The translations under genes and the position numbers were made by a program. A stretch of 64,000 nt of DNA, taken from positions 1 through 64,000 of the forward strand of contig MPNH01000001.1 in the NCBI GenBank assembly GCA_002238925.1, in the 5' to 3' direction. A model generated the notes under the pieces. The model searched no databases, was not told the origin of the DNA, and worked only from the letters and a program-made list of their open reading frames with translations. Within the stretch, counting starts at the first letter, position 1. Each line of letters starts with the position of its first letter. Below, piece after piece: positions 52,814-61,807 of this stretch. Source of the stretch: Spirochaetaceae bacterium bin103. GTDB taxonomy: Bacteria > Spirochaetota > Spirochaetia > SZUA-6 > Bin103.

Positions 52814-53860
52814 ATGCAGAGGAGTAATCGCAGGATTGTGTTTGCCGCGCCGCAGACGGTGGAGGTGCAGCAGGAACAGGTCGTTACGGATGGGCTTGGC
52901 GCTGACGAGTTGATCGTCGAGTCTCTGTACTCGGCGGTGAGCGCGGGCACGGAGCTCGCGTGCCTCTCCGGTACGGAAGCGTGGTTCCCGTTCCCGCGGG
53001 TGCCGGGCTACGCCGCGGTCGGACGCGTCGTGGCGTTGGGCAACGCCGTCACCGGCCTGCGCGAGGGTGAGGTGGTGCTGCACTACGGCGGCCACCAGTC
53101 CTACAATCGAAGGACGCTCGGCGACTTCCTGGTGCCGGTGCCGGCAGGCATCGACCTGCAGGTCGCCCCGATGACCCGGCTCGCATCGGTCGCGTTCACC
53201 AGTATCAGGGTGTCCAGCATCGAAGCGGGCGACTTCGTGGCGGTTGCCGGTCTCGGCCCGGTGGGCAATCTGGCCGCCCAGCTTGCCCAGATCCAGGGCG
53301 GCCGCGTGATCGGGGTGGACGTCAGCGCCGGCCGCATCGAGCTCGCCCGGAATTGTGGCATAGAGCAGACCATTGACGCCTCGCGGGAGGACGCCGCCGA
53401 ACGCATCAGGGAGATGACCGGCGGCGGTGGCGTCGACACCGTGATCGACGCCACCGGGTCTCCGCGTGCGATCGTCGCCGAGATGCGTTGGGTGGCCAAG
53501 CGCGGCGAGCTGATTCTCCTGGGTAGTCCGCGTGGAGAGGTGCAGGGCGACCTCACGGAATTGCTCAGCGGCGTGCACCTGTGGCCGCGCGGCTGCGTCA
53601 CGCTCAAGGGCGCGCACGAGTGGCGCTACCCGGTGATGCAAGACCCCAACACCAAGCACTCCCTGGAGCGCAACTCGCGCGTCGCGTGGTGGCTGCAGCA
53701 GACCGGCAAGCTGCAGATGGACAAGCTGATCACGCACGTGGTAAGCCCTGCAGATGCTCCCGCGGCCTACGAAGGCCTGCGCACCCGCAAGGACGAATAC
53801 CTGGGAGTCGTGTTCGACTGGTCCGGGGACGAACCCGTAGCGGCACCCTCGTGCGCGTAG
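52814..53860 (+). CDS. Zinc-type MDR alcohol/sugar dehydrogenase-like protein
   Basis: A 348-residue medium-chain dehydrogenase/reductase, NAD(P)-dependent. GroES-like N-domain (SLYSAVSAGTELACLSG, VPGYAAVGRVVALG) and Rossmann domain with VAVAGLGPVGNLAAQLAQ, then GVDVSAGRIELARNCG. The usual catalytic zinc ligands (GHE motif) are not seen, so it belongs to the zinc-poor sub-branch near threonine/sorbitol dehydrogenases, in which oxidation of a sugar or polyol is likely. The ATG at 52814 follows GGAGACTTGGAG. It opens the carbohydrate cluster, 96 bp before the solute-binding protein. Confidence 0.8.
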   Translation: MQRSNRRIVFAAPQTVEVQQEQVVTDGLGADELIVESLYSAVSAGTELACLSGTEAWFPFPRVPGYAAVGRVVALGNAVTGLREGEVVLHYGGHQSYNRRTLGDFLVPVPAGIDLQVAPMTRLASVAFTSIRVSSIEAGDFVAVAGLGPVGNLAAQLAQIQGGRVIGVDVSAGRIELARNCGIEQTIDASREDAAERIREMTGGGGVDTVIDATGSPRAIVAEMRWVAKRGELILLGSPRGEVQGDLTELLSGVHLWPRGCVTLKGAHEWRYPVMQDPNTKHSLERNSRVAWWLQQTGKLQMDKLITHVVSPADAPAAYEGLRTRKDEYLGVVFDWSGDEPVAAPSCA

Positions 53861-53956
53861 TTTTGGACAACTCTTGGTACTTTCTGCATGGGTTTCGGTC
53901 GCTCCTACGGTGCTATGGTAGGAAGGATTGATCATCGGCATAGGAGGTAACCAGAT

Positions 53957-55258
53957 ATGCGGATCACAGGGACCAAGGTCGTCGTTTTGGCATTGCTTGC
54001 CATACTTGCGGCGCCCTTCATCGCAGTTGCGAGCGGCGCGGAAGAGGGTGGCTCCGATCAACCGGTAGAAATCCGGTTCCACGGACGGGTCGGCAGTCAG
54101 GGCGATCACTTCGATCGCATGCGAGACATCTTCAACGAGATGCATGGCCCGGCAGTCACGGTGAAGACCGAACACTTCCCGGGCCCGGAGTATGCCACCA
54201 AGATCAACACCTTGATCGCCGGCGGGACGCTCGGCGACGCGTTCTGGACTGCCTCGATCGAGGGCTTCAACAGCTACGCGGCCTCCGGCGTATACGAACC
54301 GCTGGAGGAACTGGTCGCCACGGAGAGCTTCGATTTGGCCGCCTACTTTCCGTCCACCGTCGAGGCGCTCACCTTCGACGGCAACCTCTATGGGCTGCCC
54401 TGGGGTGTGCACCCCGGCTGGTACGGCCTGTATTACAACAAGGCGATGTTCGACGAGGCCGGTGTCGACTACCCGACCGCCGAGTGGACCTACGAGGATC
54501 TTCTCGAAGCGGCCAAGCAGATCGCACGGCCCGACGAGGGCATCTATGGCTACGCCACGCCGCTCAACTACTGGGGCTTCGAGGCCGCCACCAGGGCGTT
54601 CGGGGGCGACCCGCTGAGCGCGGACGGCACCACGGTAACGCTGGGCGAGCCGGACGCACGCGCCGCCCTGCAGTTCCTGGTGGATGCCATCTTCACCCAC
54701 CGGATTACTCCTTCGCCGGAAGACATCGTAGGCGGGATCAACCCGATGATCGCGGCCGGTCAGATCGCGATGGCAACCGGCGGGTTCTGGGTCGGCAGCG
54801 GCCTCACCAACCTGATGGAGAGCCGCGATGCGTGGGGGGTGGTGCCCCATCCGTATGGCCTGGGATCCAATCCCGCCCGCGGGCAGCAGATACACGTCGA
54901 TGTCCTCGGCATCAATTCGGCCAGCGAGCATAAGAACGCGGCCTTCCGCTTTATAGCCCTGGCGTGCTCCGAGGACGGGGCGTTCGACCTGTGGAAGAAT
55001 ACCGGTTTTCCGAGCGCGCGCCATGACGTGATCCGGCGCGACGAGGTGAAGGGCGACGCTCACTTCCAGGTGTTCGCCACGGGACTCGGAGAATCCTGGG
55101 CCGCGCATCAACCGGCCAATCACCGTACGCAGGAGGTCATGAGGACCATCGCGAGCGGGCTGCAAGGCGTATGGGTCGGTGAATCGAGCCTCGACGAGAC
55201 CCTGCCCGATGTCGTTCGCAAGGCGCAGGAGGTAGTGGACCGACCGCCCGCCAGTTAG
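53957..55258 (+). CDS. Sugar ABC transporter solute-binding protein
   Basis: A 433-residue periplasmic family 1 binding protein that captures an oligosaccharide and delivers it to the permeases encoded downstream. A Sec signal peptide (residues 1-27, with VVVLALLAILAAPFIAVASG) precedes VEIRFHGRVGSQGDHFDRMR. The typical body includes KINTLIAGGTLGDAFW, LPWGVHPGWYGLYYNKAMFD and IAAGQIAMATGGFW. AGGAGG lies ten bases before the ATG. A strong hairpin between it and the first permease gene would leave more binding protein than permease, the usual stoichiometry. Confidence 0.92.
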   Translation: MRITGTKVVVLALLAILAAPFIAVASGAEEGGSDQPVEIRFHGRVGSQGDHFDRMRDIFNEMHGPAVTVKTEHFPGPEYATKINTLIAGGTLGDAFWTASIEGFNSYAASGVYEPLEELVATESFDLAAYFPSTVEALTFDGNLYGLPWGVHPGWYGLYYNKAMFDEAGVDYPTAEWTYEDLLEAAKQIARPDEGIYGYATPLNYWGFEAATRAFGGDPLSADGTTVTLGEPDARAALQFLVDAIFTHRITPSPEDIVGGINPMIAAGQIAMATGGFWVGSGLTNLMESRDAWGVVPHPYGLGSNPARGQQIHVDVLGINSASEHKNAAFRFIALACSEDGAFDLWKNTGFPSARHDVIRRDEVKGDAHFQVFATGLGESWAAHQPANHRTQEVMRTIASGLQGVWVGESSLDETLPDVVRKAQEVVDRPPAS

Positions 55259-55275
55259 CGGCCAAGATTCGAAAC

Positions 55276-55308
55276 AGCGGCCGGGCAGCGCTTCGCCGCC
55301 CGGCCGCT
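55276..55308 (+). terminator. Attenuating hairpin after the binding-protein gene
   Basis: AGCGGCCGGGC (55276-55286) pairs perfectly with GCCCGGCCGCT (55298-55308) around an 11-nt loop, followed by TTTCC. It is a partial terminator or mRNA-stabilising stem. Confidence 0.65.
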
Positions 55309-55329
55309 TTCCATGCAACAGGAGCGTTT

Positions 55330-56310
55330 GTGACAGACCACGCAGTGGAGGAACGGCACGGCTCGCAACGCGGCAGCCGACCGAAGGGCCTTGGCCTGGA
55401 GCGGAAAGAGACCCTTACGGGCTACTTCTGCATCTCGCCCTGGCTGCTCGGCATGGCTGCCTTTTTTGTCGTGCCGATGCTGTATTCGCTGTGGCTCAGC
55501 CTGACCCACTATTCGGGTCTCGGAGCGCCGCGGTTCGCGGGCCTGGCAAACTACACCCGCATGCTGCAGAACGAACTGTTCTGGACGTCGATCTCGAACA
55601 CCCTGATCTACAGCCTGATGTTCGTGGCGCCGAGTGTGATCGGTTCCCTTCTGTGCGCCATGCTGCTCAATCAGCAGATCCGGGGGCGCACGTTTTTTCG
55701 CTCCGTGTTCTTCCTGCCGTCCATTACTCCGATAGTGGCGGCGATGTTCCTGTGGATGTGGATCCTGCAGCCGAAGGTGGGCCTGTTCAACTACCTGCTG
55801 TCGATCGTCGGGGTGGACGGTCCGGGCTGGCTGGGCAGCACGCGCTGGTCCAAGCCGGCCCTGGCCATGATCAGCCTGTGGGGGGCGATCGGCGGGCGCC
55901 CGATGCTGATTTTTCTTGCCGCGCTGCAGGGAGTACCCAACGAATACATCGAGGCGGCGGAGATCGACGGCGCGAGCGCGTGGCGCAAGTTCATTTCCAT
56001 TACCGTTCCGATTATCTCGCCGATCGTGCTGTTCAACACCCTGATCGCCGGCATCACGGCGCTGCAGATGTTCGAGATTGCCTACATTGCCAGCGCGCCG
56101 CAGGGGCAGCAGCACGAGCTCGGCGGGCCGGGACGTTCGACGCTCTCCTACGTGCTGAACCTGTACATCAGGACGTTTCAGGACTTCGACATGGGCTACG
56201 GGTCGGCCCTGGCCTGGTTCTTTTTCGCGGTCGTGCTGCTGGCGACATTCTTGTTCATGCGGTCGTCGCGGGGGTGGGTGTTCTACGAGTCCACGGAGGC
56301 GCACGATTAG
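55330..56310 (+). CDS. Sugar ABC transporter permease (MalF-type)
   Basis: A 326-residue inner-membrane permease with six predicted helices (first at ~35-55, LLGMAAFFVVPMLYSLWLSL). The EAA loop, EYIEAAEIDGASAWRKF, contacts the ATPase. The GTG at 55330 follows CAGGAG. It pairs with the next gene. No ATP-binding subunit is encoded in the window, so a shared MsiK/UgpC-type ATPase elsewhere is assumed. Confidence 0.92.
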   Translation: MTDHAVEERHGSQRGSRPKGLGLERKETLTGYFCISPWLLGMAAFFVVPMLYSLWLSLTHYSGLGAPRFAGLANYTRMLQNELFWTSISNTLIYSLMFVAPSVIGSLLCAMLLNQQIRGRTFFRSVFFLPSITPIVAAMFLWMWILQPKVGLFNYLLSIVGVDGPGWLGSTRWSKPALAMISLWGAIGGRPMLIFLAALQGVPNEYIEAAEIDGASAWRKFISITVPIISPIVLFNTLIAGITALQMFEIAYIASAPQGQQHELGGPGRSTLSYVLNLYIRTFQDFDMGYGSALAWFFFAVVLLATFLFMRSSRGWVFYESTEAHD

Positions 56311-56311
56311 C

Positions 56312-57187
56312 ATGGTCAGCATGACGGCGGGAGGGACCCTGACGCAACGCCGCCTGTTGCCTTCCCGGTTTCTGATCTACGCCGTCGCGGTTGTACTCGC
56401 AGTACTGTTCGGGCTGCCGCTCCTGTGGGCCGCGCTGTCCTCCCTGAAGACCTTTCGCGAGCTGTATATCTTCCCCCCGACTTGGTTTCCGGAGGCGCCG
56501 CAGTGGGTGAACTACCGGGACGCGTGGACGTCGGCTCCGTTCGGGCGCTTCTTCATCAACAGCACCACGGTGACGCTGCTCAGCGTGGTCGGAACCCTCC
56601 TGTCCAGTTCGTTCGTCGGTTACGGTTTTGCGCGGTTCCGATTCCCCGGGAGGGGGATCCTGTTCCTGATCGTCCTGAGCACGCTTATCCTGCCGCATCA
56701 GGTTACCGTTATCCCGCGGTTCCTGCTGTACCGGGAGTTCGGCTGGCTCGATACGCTCCTGCCGCTGTGGGTGCCGTGGTTCTTTGGCGGGAGTGCGTTC
56801 GGCATCTTCCTGTTCCGGCAGTTCTTCCTGACCATTCCGAACGACCTGGACCAGTCGGCACGCATCGACGGCGCCGGGTTCCTGACCATTTTCGTCCGCA
56901 TTCTCATGCCACTGTCGCAGTCGGTCACGGTCAGCCTGGCGATCCTGACCTTTCTGGCGAGCTGGAACGAACTGTTCTGGCCCATCATCGTACTCAATAC
57001 GTACGAGAAGTACACCCTGGCGTTGGGGTTGCAGTACTTCCGCACCCTCGCCACCGCCGGCGGCGAACTCCGCGAGCACCTGCTGATGGCCGGCGCCATG
57101 ATGATGACCTCCGTCGTGCTCGTGGTGTTTATCGCCCTGCAGCGCTACTTCACCCAGGGCATCGTCCTCTCCGGCCTCAAGGGTTAG
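56312..57187 (+). CDS. Sugar ABC transporter permease (MalG-type)
   Basis: A 291-residue second permease: N-terminal helix IYAVAVVLAVLFGLPLLWAA, several more helices, and the EAA-like loop DLDQSARIDGAGFLTIF where a Gln replaces the usual Glu. It ends YFTQGIVLSGLKG, the standard C-terminus of this family. It starts one base after the previous stop, so the pair is co-translated. An AraC-family gene converges on it 28 bp downstream. Confidence 0.92.
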   Translation: MVSMTAGGTLTQRRLLPSRFLIYAVAVVLAVLFGLPLLWAALSSLKTFRELYIFPPTWFPEAPQWVNYRDAWTSAPFGRFFINSTTVTLLSVVGTLLSSSFVGYGFARFRFPGRGILFLIVLSTLILPHQVTVIPRFLLYREFGWLDTLLPLWVPWFFGGSAFGIFLFRQFFLTIPNDLDQSARIDGAGFLTIFVRILMPLSQSVTVSLAILTFLASWNELFWPIIVLNTYEKYTLALGLQYFRTLATAGGELREHLLMAGAMMMTSVVLVVFIALQRYFTQGIVLSGLKG

Positions 57188-57215
57188 TCCGTTGGCAGAC
57201 TGATCCGAGCGCGGG

Positions 57216-58031
57216 CTATCTGCCGGATGACTGCAGCCACGATCGCGGCGAAACGCCTTCCAGCTTTTTGAATACCTTGCTGAACGACTGCACGCTGCCA
57301 AAGCCTGACCGCAGTGCCGACTCCGTGATGTTGGTGGTAGCGTTGAACATGAGTTCCTTGGCATGGTCCACGCGCATTCGCTTGATGTATCGTCCGGGAC
57401 TCTCGTTGGTGTAGCTCCGAAACAGCCGAAAGAAGTGGTTGTACGAAATGCCGATGTCCTCGGCAACCGCGGCAACCGACAAGGTGGGATCCGTAAGGCG
57501 GTCGTGCATGAACCCCACGGCGTTCCGGACGACTCGCCAATTCGCCGCCACCGGAGCCGGCAGTGGCGGCTGGTGACGCTCCGGCGAGAGGCGCATGGCG
57601 AGGCCGAATATTGCCTGTACCAGGCCGTCGCAGGTAATGCGCGAGCCAACGCTCTGTTGCTGCCACTCCTCGCGCAGCAACCGATTGAGCTCCCGTATCG
57701 ATTGGAACCGCTGCGCCGGTATGGAGATTACCGGTGCAATCCGTGCCGCCACGAAGCTGCCGCCGCGGACATGGAAGTGCACGACCGTCATGTCCGCGTC
57801 CTTGTTGTGGTGTACCGCGTGCAGAGCGTTGGGCGTGATCATGACAAGGTCGCCTTCACGTACTCGGTGACAGTGGCCTTCGACATGCATGGTAAAGTCG
57901 CCGGCCAGGACCAGGTGAAACACGAACTCGGGATTGACGTACGACCCGCCCGGCAGCACCCCTTGGCGCCGCTTGACGACTACTGTTTCGACTTCCACGG
58001 GGCAAACTCCCGGCCGACGAATTCCTGGCAC
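57216..58031 (-). CDS. AraC-family transcription regulator
   Basis: A 271-residue regulator. The N-terminal cupin sensor domain (VFHLVLAGDFTMHVEGHCHR, EGDLVMITPNALHAVHHN) probably binds a sugar. The C-terminal 100 residues carry two helix-turn-helix motifs (LSVAAVAEDIGISYNHFFRL and ITESALRSGFGSVQSFSKVF). It is transcribed away from the agarase-like genes and toward the transporter. It most likely controls both neighbours in response to the imported sugar. The start at 58031 is by frame length only. Confidence 0.88.
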   Translation of the reverse strand: MPGIRRPGVCPVEVETVVVKRRQGVLPGGSYVNPEFVFHLVLAGDFTMHVEGHCHRVREGDLVMITPNALHAVHHNKDADMTVVHFHVRGGSFVAARIAPVISIPAQRFQSIRELNRLLREEWQQQSVGSRITCDGLVQAIFGLAMRLSPERHQPPLPAPVAANWRVVRNAVGFMHDRLTDPTLSVAAVAEDIGISYNHFFRLFRSYTNESPGRYIKRMRVDHAKELMFNATTNITESALRSGFGSVQSFSKVFKKLEGVSPRSWLQSSGR

Positions 58032-58149
58032 GGCAGGGCGGCGTCGTTATTCAGTACGTTCGGTCGTGGTTCTCCCAACAAGTCCTCCAATGCTAAAACG
58101 GCGGGCGGTAGACGATGCAGAGTCCGGCTGGCCTGTGAGAGACAGCAGC

Positions 58150-58179
58150 TTGTTCATGCTATCCGCTTTGGGAGATAAT
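58150..58179 (+). promoter_or_regulatory. Promoter of the agarase-like operon
   Basis: TTGTTC (58150-58155), an 18-bp spacer and GATAAT (58174-58179), in the region divergent from the AraC gene and about 100 bp before the GTG start at 58279. Confidence 0.45.
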
Positions 58180-58278
58180 GTATCGACAGCCGGATACGGA
58201 ATCGCTCGTCGCTTGCTGTCGCTCGATGCCGGTTATGCTGGTCCGGCGGCACTCGCTCGTGGAAAAAGGGGAACAGCA

Positions 58279-59406
58279 GTGAGCGACAAGAGCCACAGTG
58301 GTGGCAGAGACCGCTTTGACGGCACCACGCGAGTCCGTTCCGAGGCGACCGGGTTCTTCCGCGTCGAAGAAATCGGCGGCAGATGGTGGTTCATTACCCC
58401 GGACGGCCATGGCTTCCTGTCCGTTGGCGTCAATCATATCGATTCGGCCTGCCTGAAGTACCCGGACAACGTGCACATCTGGAACGGCAGGTACGGCGAC
58501 GAGCGGTCGTTCTGCGAGAACGGCGTGCGCAACGACTTGCAGAACTGGGGATTCAACACGGTCGGGTGGTCGCAGGAAGTCCATGTCCGGCAACGCACCC
58601 ACACGCCGCCGTGGCGCCACGATCAGTATCGTTGGGTGGGCATGCCGTACTGCCACGCGATCCCGTTCACGGAGATTGAAATGTGGAACCGGTATCCGCG
58701 GTTCCCGGATGTGTTCAGCGACGATTTCGAGCAGTGGTGCGACCTCCAGGCGCGCTACTGCTGCGTGGACATGGCTGCCGACCCGTGGCTCATAGGCTAT
58801 TTCTACGCGGACGTCCCGTCGTGGGGTAGGAACTCGAACTCCGGTGTCAAAGGATGGGCCGAGATGTTCGACATGAACTCCGCGTCCGGCAGAGCCGAAC
58901 TGGGCAAGATCTCCGCCCGCTACTACCAGGTCACCCACGATGCGATCAGGCGGTACGATCCCAACCACCTGATCCTGGGCGATCGTTACAACGGCCAAGG
59001 ACCGCTTCCGGAAGTAGTGCTTGAAGCCATGATACCGGCCGTCGACGTACTGTCGATTCAGCACTTCCCGCCGATCGAACGGTTTGTTGCACTGTCATCG
59101 GAATGGCACCGGCGCACCGGGAAACCGGTGGTCAATGCCGACGTGGCCTTTCACGTCCGGGCGCTGGGGCGGGATCATCCGCATGGCATTACGACACAGC
59201 GGGAACGCGGCCAGAAGTATGCGCGGTGGGCCGGCGAGTGCTTTGCCGAGCCGCACATGATAGGCTGGCACTGGTGCGGCTACATTGAGAACGAATGCAG
59301 GCAGGCGGGGTTGAAGGACCGGTTCGACGAGCCGCAGACCGAGGCGCTGGACCTGATCACGGAGTTCAACCACCAGCTGTACGACCGCGTGGCGGGTAGC
59401 GCCTGA
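58279..59406 (+). CDS. Agarase-like glycoside hydrolase candidate 1
   Basis: A 375-residue protein resembling the TIM-barrel part of agarase-type (GH50/GH86-like) enzymes. The opening SEATGFFRVEEIGGRWWFIT, then PDGHGFLSVGVNHIDSACL, is the family's typical first strands, and later WLIGYFYADVPSWGR and HMIGWHWCGYIEN carry candidate acidic and aromatic sugar contacts. There is no signal peptide, so it would act in the cytoplasm on imported oligosaccharides. The GTG at 58279 is chosen for AAGGGGAA upstream. A paralogue follows 13 bp downstream. Substrate unknown. Confidence 0.68.
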   Translation: MSDKSHSGGRDRFDGTTRVRSEATGFFRVEEIGGRWWFITPDGHGFLSVGVNHIDSACLKYPDNVHIWNGRYGDERSFCENGVRNDLQNWGFNTVGWSQEVHVRQRTHTPPWRHDQYRWVGMPYCHAIPFTEIEMWNRYPRFPDVFSDDFEQWCDLQARYCCVDMAADPWLIGYFYADVPSWGRNSNSGVKGWAEMFDMNSASGRAELGKISARYYQVTHDAIRRYDPNHLILGDRYNGQGPLPEVVLEAMIPAVDVLSIQHFPPIERFVALSSEWHRRTGKPVVNADVAFHVRALGRDHPHGITTQRERGQKYARWAGECFAEPHMIGWHWCGYIENECRQAGLKDRFDEPQTEALDLITEFNHQLYDRVAGSA

Positions 59407-59419
59407 AGCGCGAGGGAGA

Positions 59420-60793
59420 ATGCAAGTGGGCACCATCACGATGGACGGCTACGGCGGAATCGAGCAGGTCAAGGGCGAAGCCACCGGCTATTTCCATCCG
59501 CAGAAGGTAAACGGCAGGGAGTGGTTCATCGATCCGGAGGGCAACGGGTTCTTCCCGCTCGGCATCAGCCACATCTATTCGAGCGACAATGAGACGACGG
59601 TCAAGGATCACTACGGCTACGACCAGAAGGCGTGGGTGCACGACTGGTTCGAGAAGTACCGGGAACTTGGCTACAACTGCGCTCCGGCCGGCGCCACCAG
59701 TCCGTGCCGCGACAAGCAGGGCTTCGTCGACGTTGAACACATCGAGGAGTACTTCGTAGCGCACCGGTTCCCGTTCGTCGCCGGCGTGTGGCAGTTTCCA
59801 CACCCTGCCGAGCTGCGCTTCGACCAGGAACGGCAGGACATATTCAGCAACTACCACGTCGATCTTGTCGAACGGCGCGCCGAGAACACCTGCGGCCGGC
59901 ACAAGGAAAACCCGTATCTGATCGGCTATTTCTACGGGTTCGGCGGCTTCGTGCAAATGAACCGATGGATCAACACCATCATGGCGTCGCACCCGAACAG
60001 CGCCGGGCGTACGGCGCTCGGCAATCTGCTCGTTGACAAGTACCGCGGCGACGTTGCCGCATTCAACGACATCTACGGCACTTCGTGCACCGACATGAAC
60101 GCCATCAAGACGACCGAAGTGGTCTACTACGACGACCACTTCAACAAGTTCTCGGAGCGCGATTACGCCAAGGCCGACCCCCGCAAGAAACACGACTTCG
60201 AGATGCTGGTGCGGGCGCTGGCGGTGCAGACCTACAAGGTCGGATACGAGGCGATCCGAAAGCACGACGACAACCACACCATCCTGGGCATGTACGTCAA
60301 AGCGGCCTCGTTCGAGGTCGACACCTGGAGGGAGGTGATCCGGTACTCGGACGTGTCCACTCCCCAGCACGTCAATCCGATCATGCCGCACGACGAGTTG
60401 TACGAGGCAACGGGAAAGCCGATCTTCGTTTCCGATCAGGTGTTCGGGAATGGCTACGATTCCCGCGTCGGAAAGCGCGGTCTCACCGCCGCGGAGATGG
60501 CCGAGTCGTACGAGTTCATGATAAGGCGCGTGGTACAAGACCCGCGCGTGTGCGGGCTGTCGGTGTGCCGGACGCTCTATGACCTGGTGTCGGGTGCCAT
60601 GCGGTACCAGCACGGCGCCCAGGAGGGCATCTACGACGAACACGGCAATCCCCGGGTCGCCATCATCCGCAAGATCAGGGAGATCAACAGTGCCCTCTAC
60701 GATCATGTGCTCAACCCACGGAGCGACGACGACCTCGCGCAGGAGGAGGCGCTGCTGCTGTCGCGGATCGCGCTCTCGAGGCAGCCCGCATAG
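59420..60793 (+). CDS. Agarase-like glycoside hydrolase candidate 2
   Basis: A 457-residue paralogue of the preceding protein: GEATGYFHPQKVNGREWFID and PEGNGFFPLGISHIYSS match its first strands, followed by ENPYLIGYFYGFGGFVQM and KPIFVSDQVFGNGYDS. It is longer in the middle (about 170-260), with an AFNDIYGTSCTDMN segment typical of beta-galactosidase-like barrels. No signal peptide. The ATG at 59420 follows GAGGGAGA closely. Cytoplasmic degradation of an imported saccharide together with the first paralogue is likely. Confidence 0.68.
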   Translation: MQVGTITMDGYGGIEQVKGEATGYFHPQKVNGREWFIDPEGNGFFPLGISHIYSSDNETTVKDHYGYDQKAWVHDWFEKYRELGYNCAPAGATSPCRDKQGFVDVEHIEEYFVAHRFPFVAGVWQFPHPAELRFDQERQDIFSNYHVDLVERRAENTCGRHKENPYLIGYFYGFGGFVQMNRWINTIMASHPNSAGRTALGNLLVDKYRGDVAAFNDIYGTSCTDMNAIKTTEVVYYDDHFNKFSERDYAKADPRKKHDFEMLVRALAVQTYKVGYEAIRKHDDNHTILGMYVKAASFEVDTWREVIRYSDVSTPQHVNPIMPHDELYEATGKPIFVSDQVFGNGYDSRVGKRGLTAAEMAESYEFMIRRVVQDPRVCGLSVCRTLYDLVSGAMRYQHGAQEGIYDEHGNPRVAIIRKIREINSALYDHVLNPRSDDDLAQEEALLLSRIALSRQPA

Positions 60794-60820
60794 GCCGTTG
60801 GACAGCCGGGAAATGCGCGC

Positions 60821-61564
60821 ATGGAAATGAGGCAGGCACTCCGCGAGTTGGGAGTGCGGGACGATACGCTGTCGCGGGAAGAGAAGGGGAGGTTGGATCG
60901 CGATGGCTTTCTGCCGCTGCCGGGGATTCTGAGCCGCGAGCATGCGGGGCGGCTGGGCACGCGGCTGGACGAACTGATTGCGCAGGGAGAATCGGTACAG
61001 CACCAGGAGGGAGTGGAGTCGCTGGACGACGTGATTCACCAGGATCCGATGTTCGAGGTGTGTATCACGCATCCGCGCGTTCTGGCTGCCATGGCGCACG
61101 TGCTCGGGAGCGACTTCAAGCTGCATTCGGTAAACAGCCGCATTGCCCGTCCCGGTTACGGGCTGCAGGATCTCCACGTCGACTGGGACCGGGCCGTGGA
61201 GCCTGGCGACTACTTCATCTGCAACTCGATCTGGGCACTGGTCGATTTCACCGAGCGCAGCGGGGCGACCAGGGTGGTGCCGGGATCGCACCGCAGCGGC
61301 AGGGTACCGTCGGTGGTGATGGCCAACCTGTTGGACACGCACCCGGATCAGATCCAGCTGTTGGCGCCGGCGGGGACGGTGGTCGTATTCAATTCGCATC
61401 TCTGGCACGGCGGCACCCACAATTCCAGCCGCGTGCGCCGGTGGGCGCTGCACTCCGCGTTCGTCCGCCGCGACCAGGAACAGCAGAACGATCAGCGCAA
61501 GCTTATCCGCCCCGAGACGCACGCCCGCCTGGACGCGGCGGCTCGCTGCATTCTGGACGTGTAA
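60821..61564 (+). CDS. Phytanoyl-CoA-dioxygenase-like oxygenase 2
   Basis: A 247-residue PhyH-superfamily Fe(II)/2-oxoglutarate oxygenase. The DGFLPLPGILSREHAGRL entry, iron ligands HVD in LQDLHVDWDRA, VVPGSHRSGR, the distal His in SHLWHGGTHNSS and 2OG Arg in RVRRWALHSAF are all present. It directly follows the agarase-like genes in the same direction (27 bp gap), so it may modify the sugar or its aglycone. Only about 15-20% similar by eye to the first PhyH protein of the window. Confidence 0.85.
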   Translation: MEMRQALRELGVRDDTLSREEKGRLDRDGFLPLPGILSREHAGRLGTRLDELIAQGESVQHQEGVESLDDVIHQDPMFEVCITHPRVLAAMAHVLGSDFKLHSVNSRIARPGYGLQDLHVDWDRAVEPGDYFICNSIWALVDFTERSGATRVVPGSHRSGRVPSVVMANLLDTHPDQIQLLAPAGTVVVFNSHLWHGGTHNSSRVRRWALHSAFVRRDQEQQNDQRKLIRPETHARLDAAARCILDV

Positions 61565-61796
61565 AACGCGCGGGCACGGGGAGGCGAGCACGGTAAGCCG
61601 GCTTGCTCCGTCGAGAGTCCCCCGGTTCGACCGGTTTACGCGGCTCGCGACGACCGAACGCGACAAGTTCGTGGTCGATGCACACGGCCTGATCGTATGT
61701 GTCGCCTTGCCCGACAACGATGCCCTTCAAGCCGAGCGGGTATGCGACGTACCCGGCTACATGCTGCTCGATGATGATCTTGAAGTTGCGTTCCAT
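61503..61796 (-). pseudogene. HicB-like N-terminal fragment
   Basis: MERNFKIIIEQHVAGYVAYP, then LGLKGIVVGQGDTYDQA, is the N-terminal half of a HicB-type antitoxin. After about residue 38 the sequence becomes an unrelated Arg/Pro-rich tail that runs antisense into the PhyH gene, so the rest is lost. No hicA nearby. Confidence 0.55.
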
Positions 61797-61807
61797 AAGG
61801 CCGTTGT

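Noticed and set aside
52697-55318. An 873-codon open frame antisense to the dehydrogenase and binding-protein genes
   Set aside because: It spans two clearly real genes on the other strand and shows no domain features; a by-product of GC content.
59366-61717. A 783-codon open frame antisense to the agarase-like and PhyH genes
   Set aside because: Same reason: antisense shadow of well-supported plus-strand genes.
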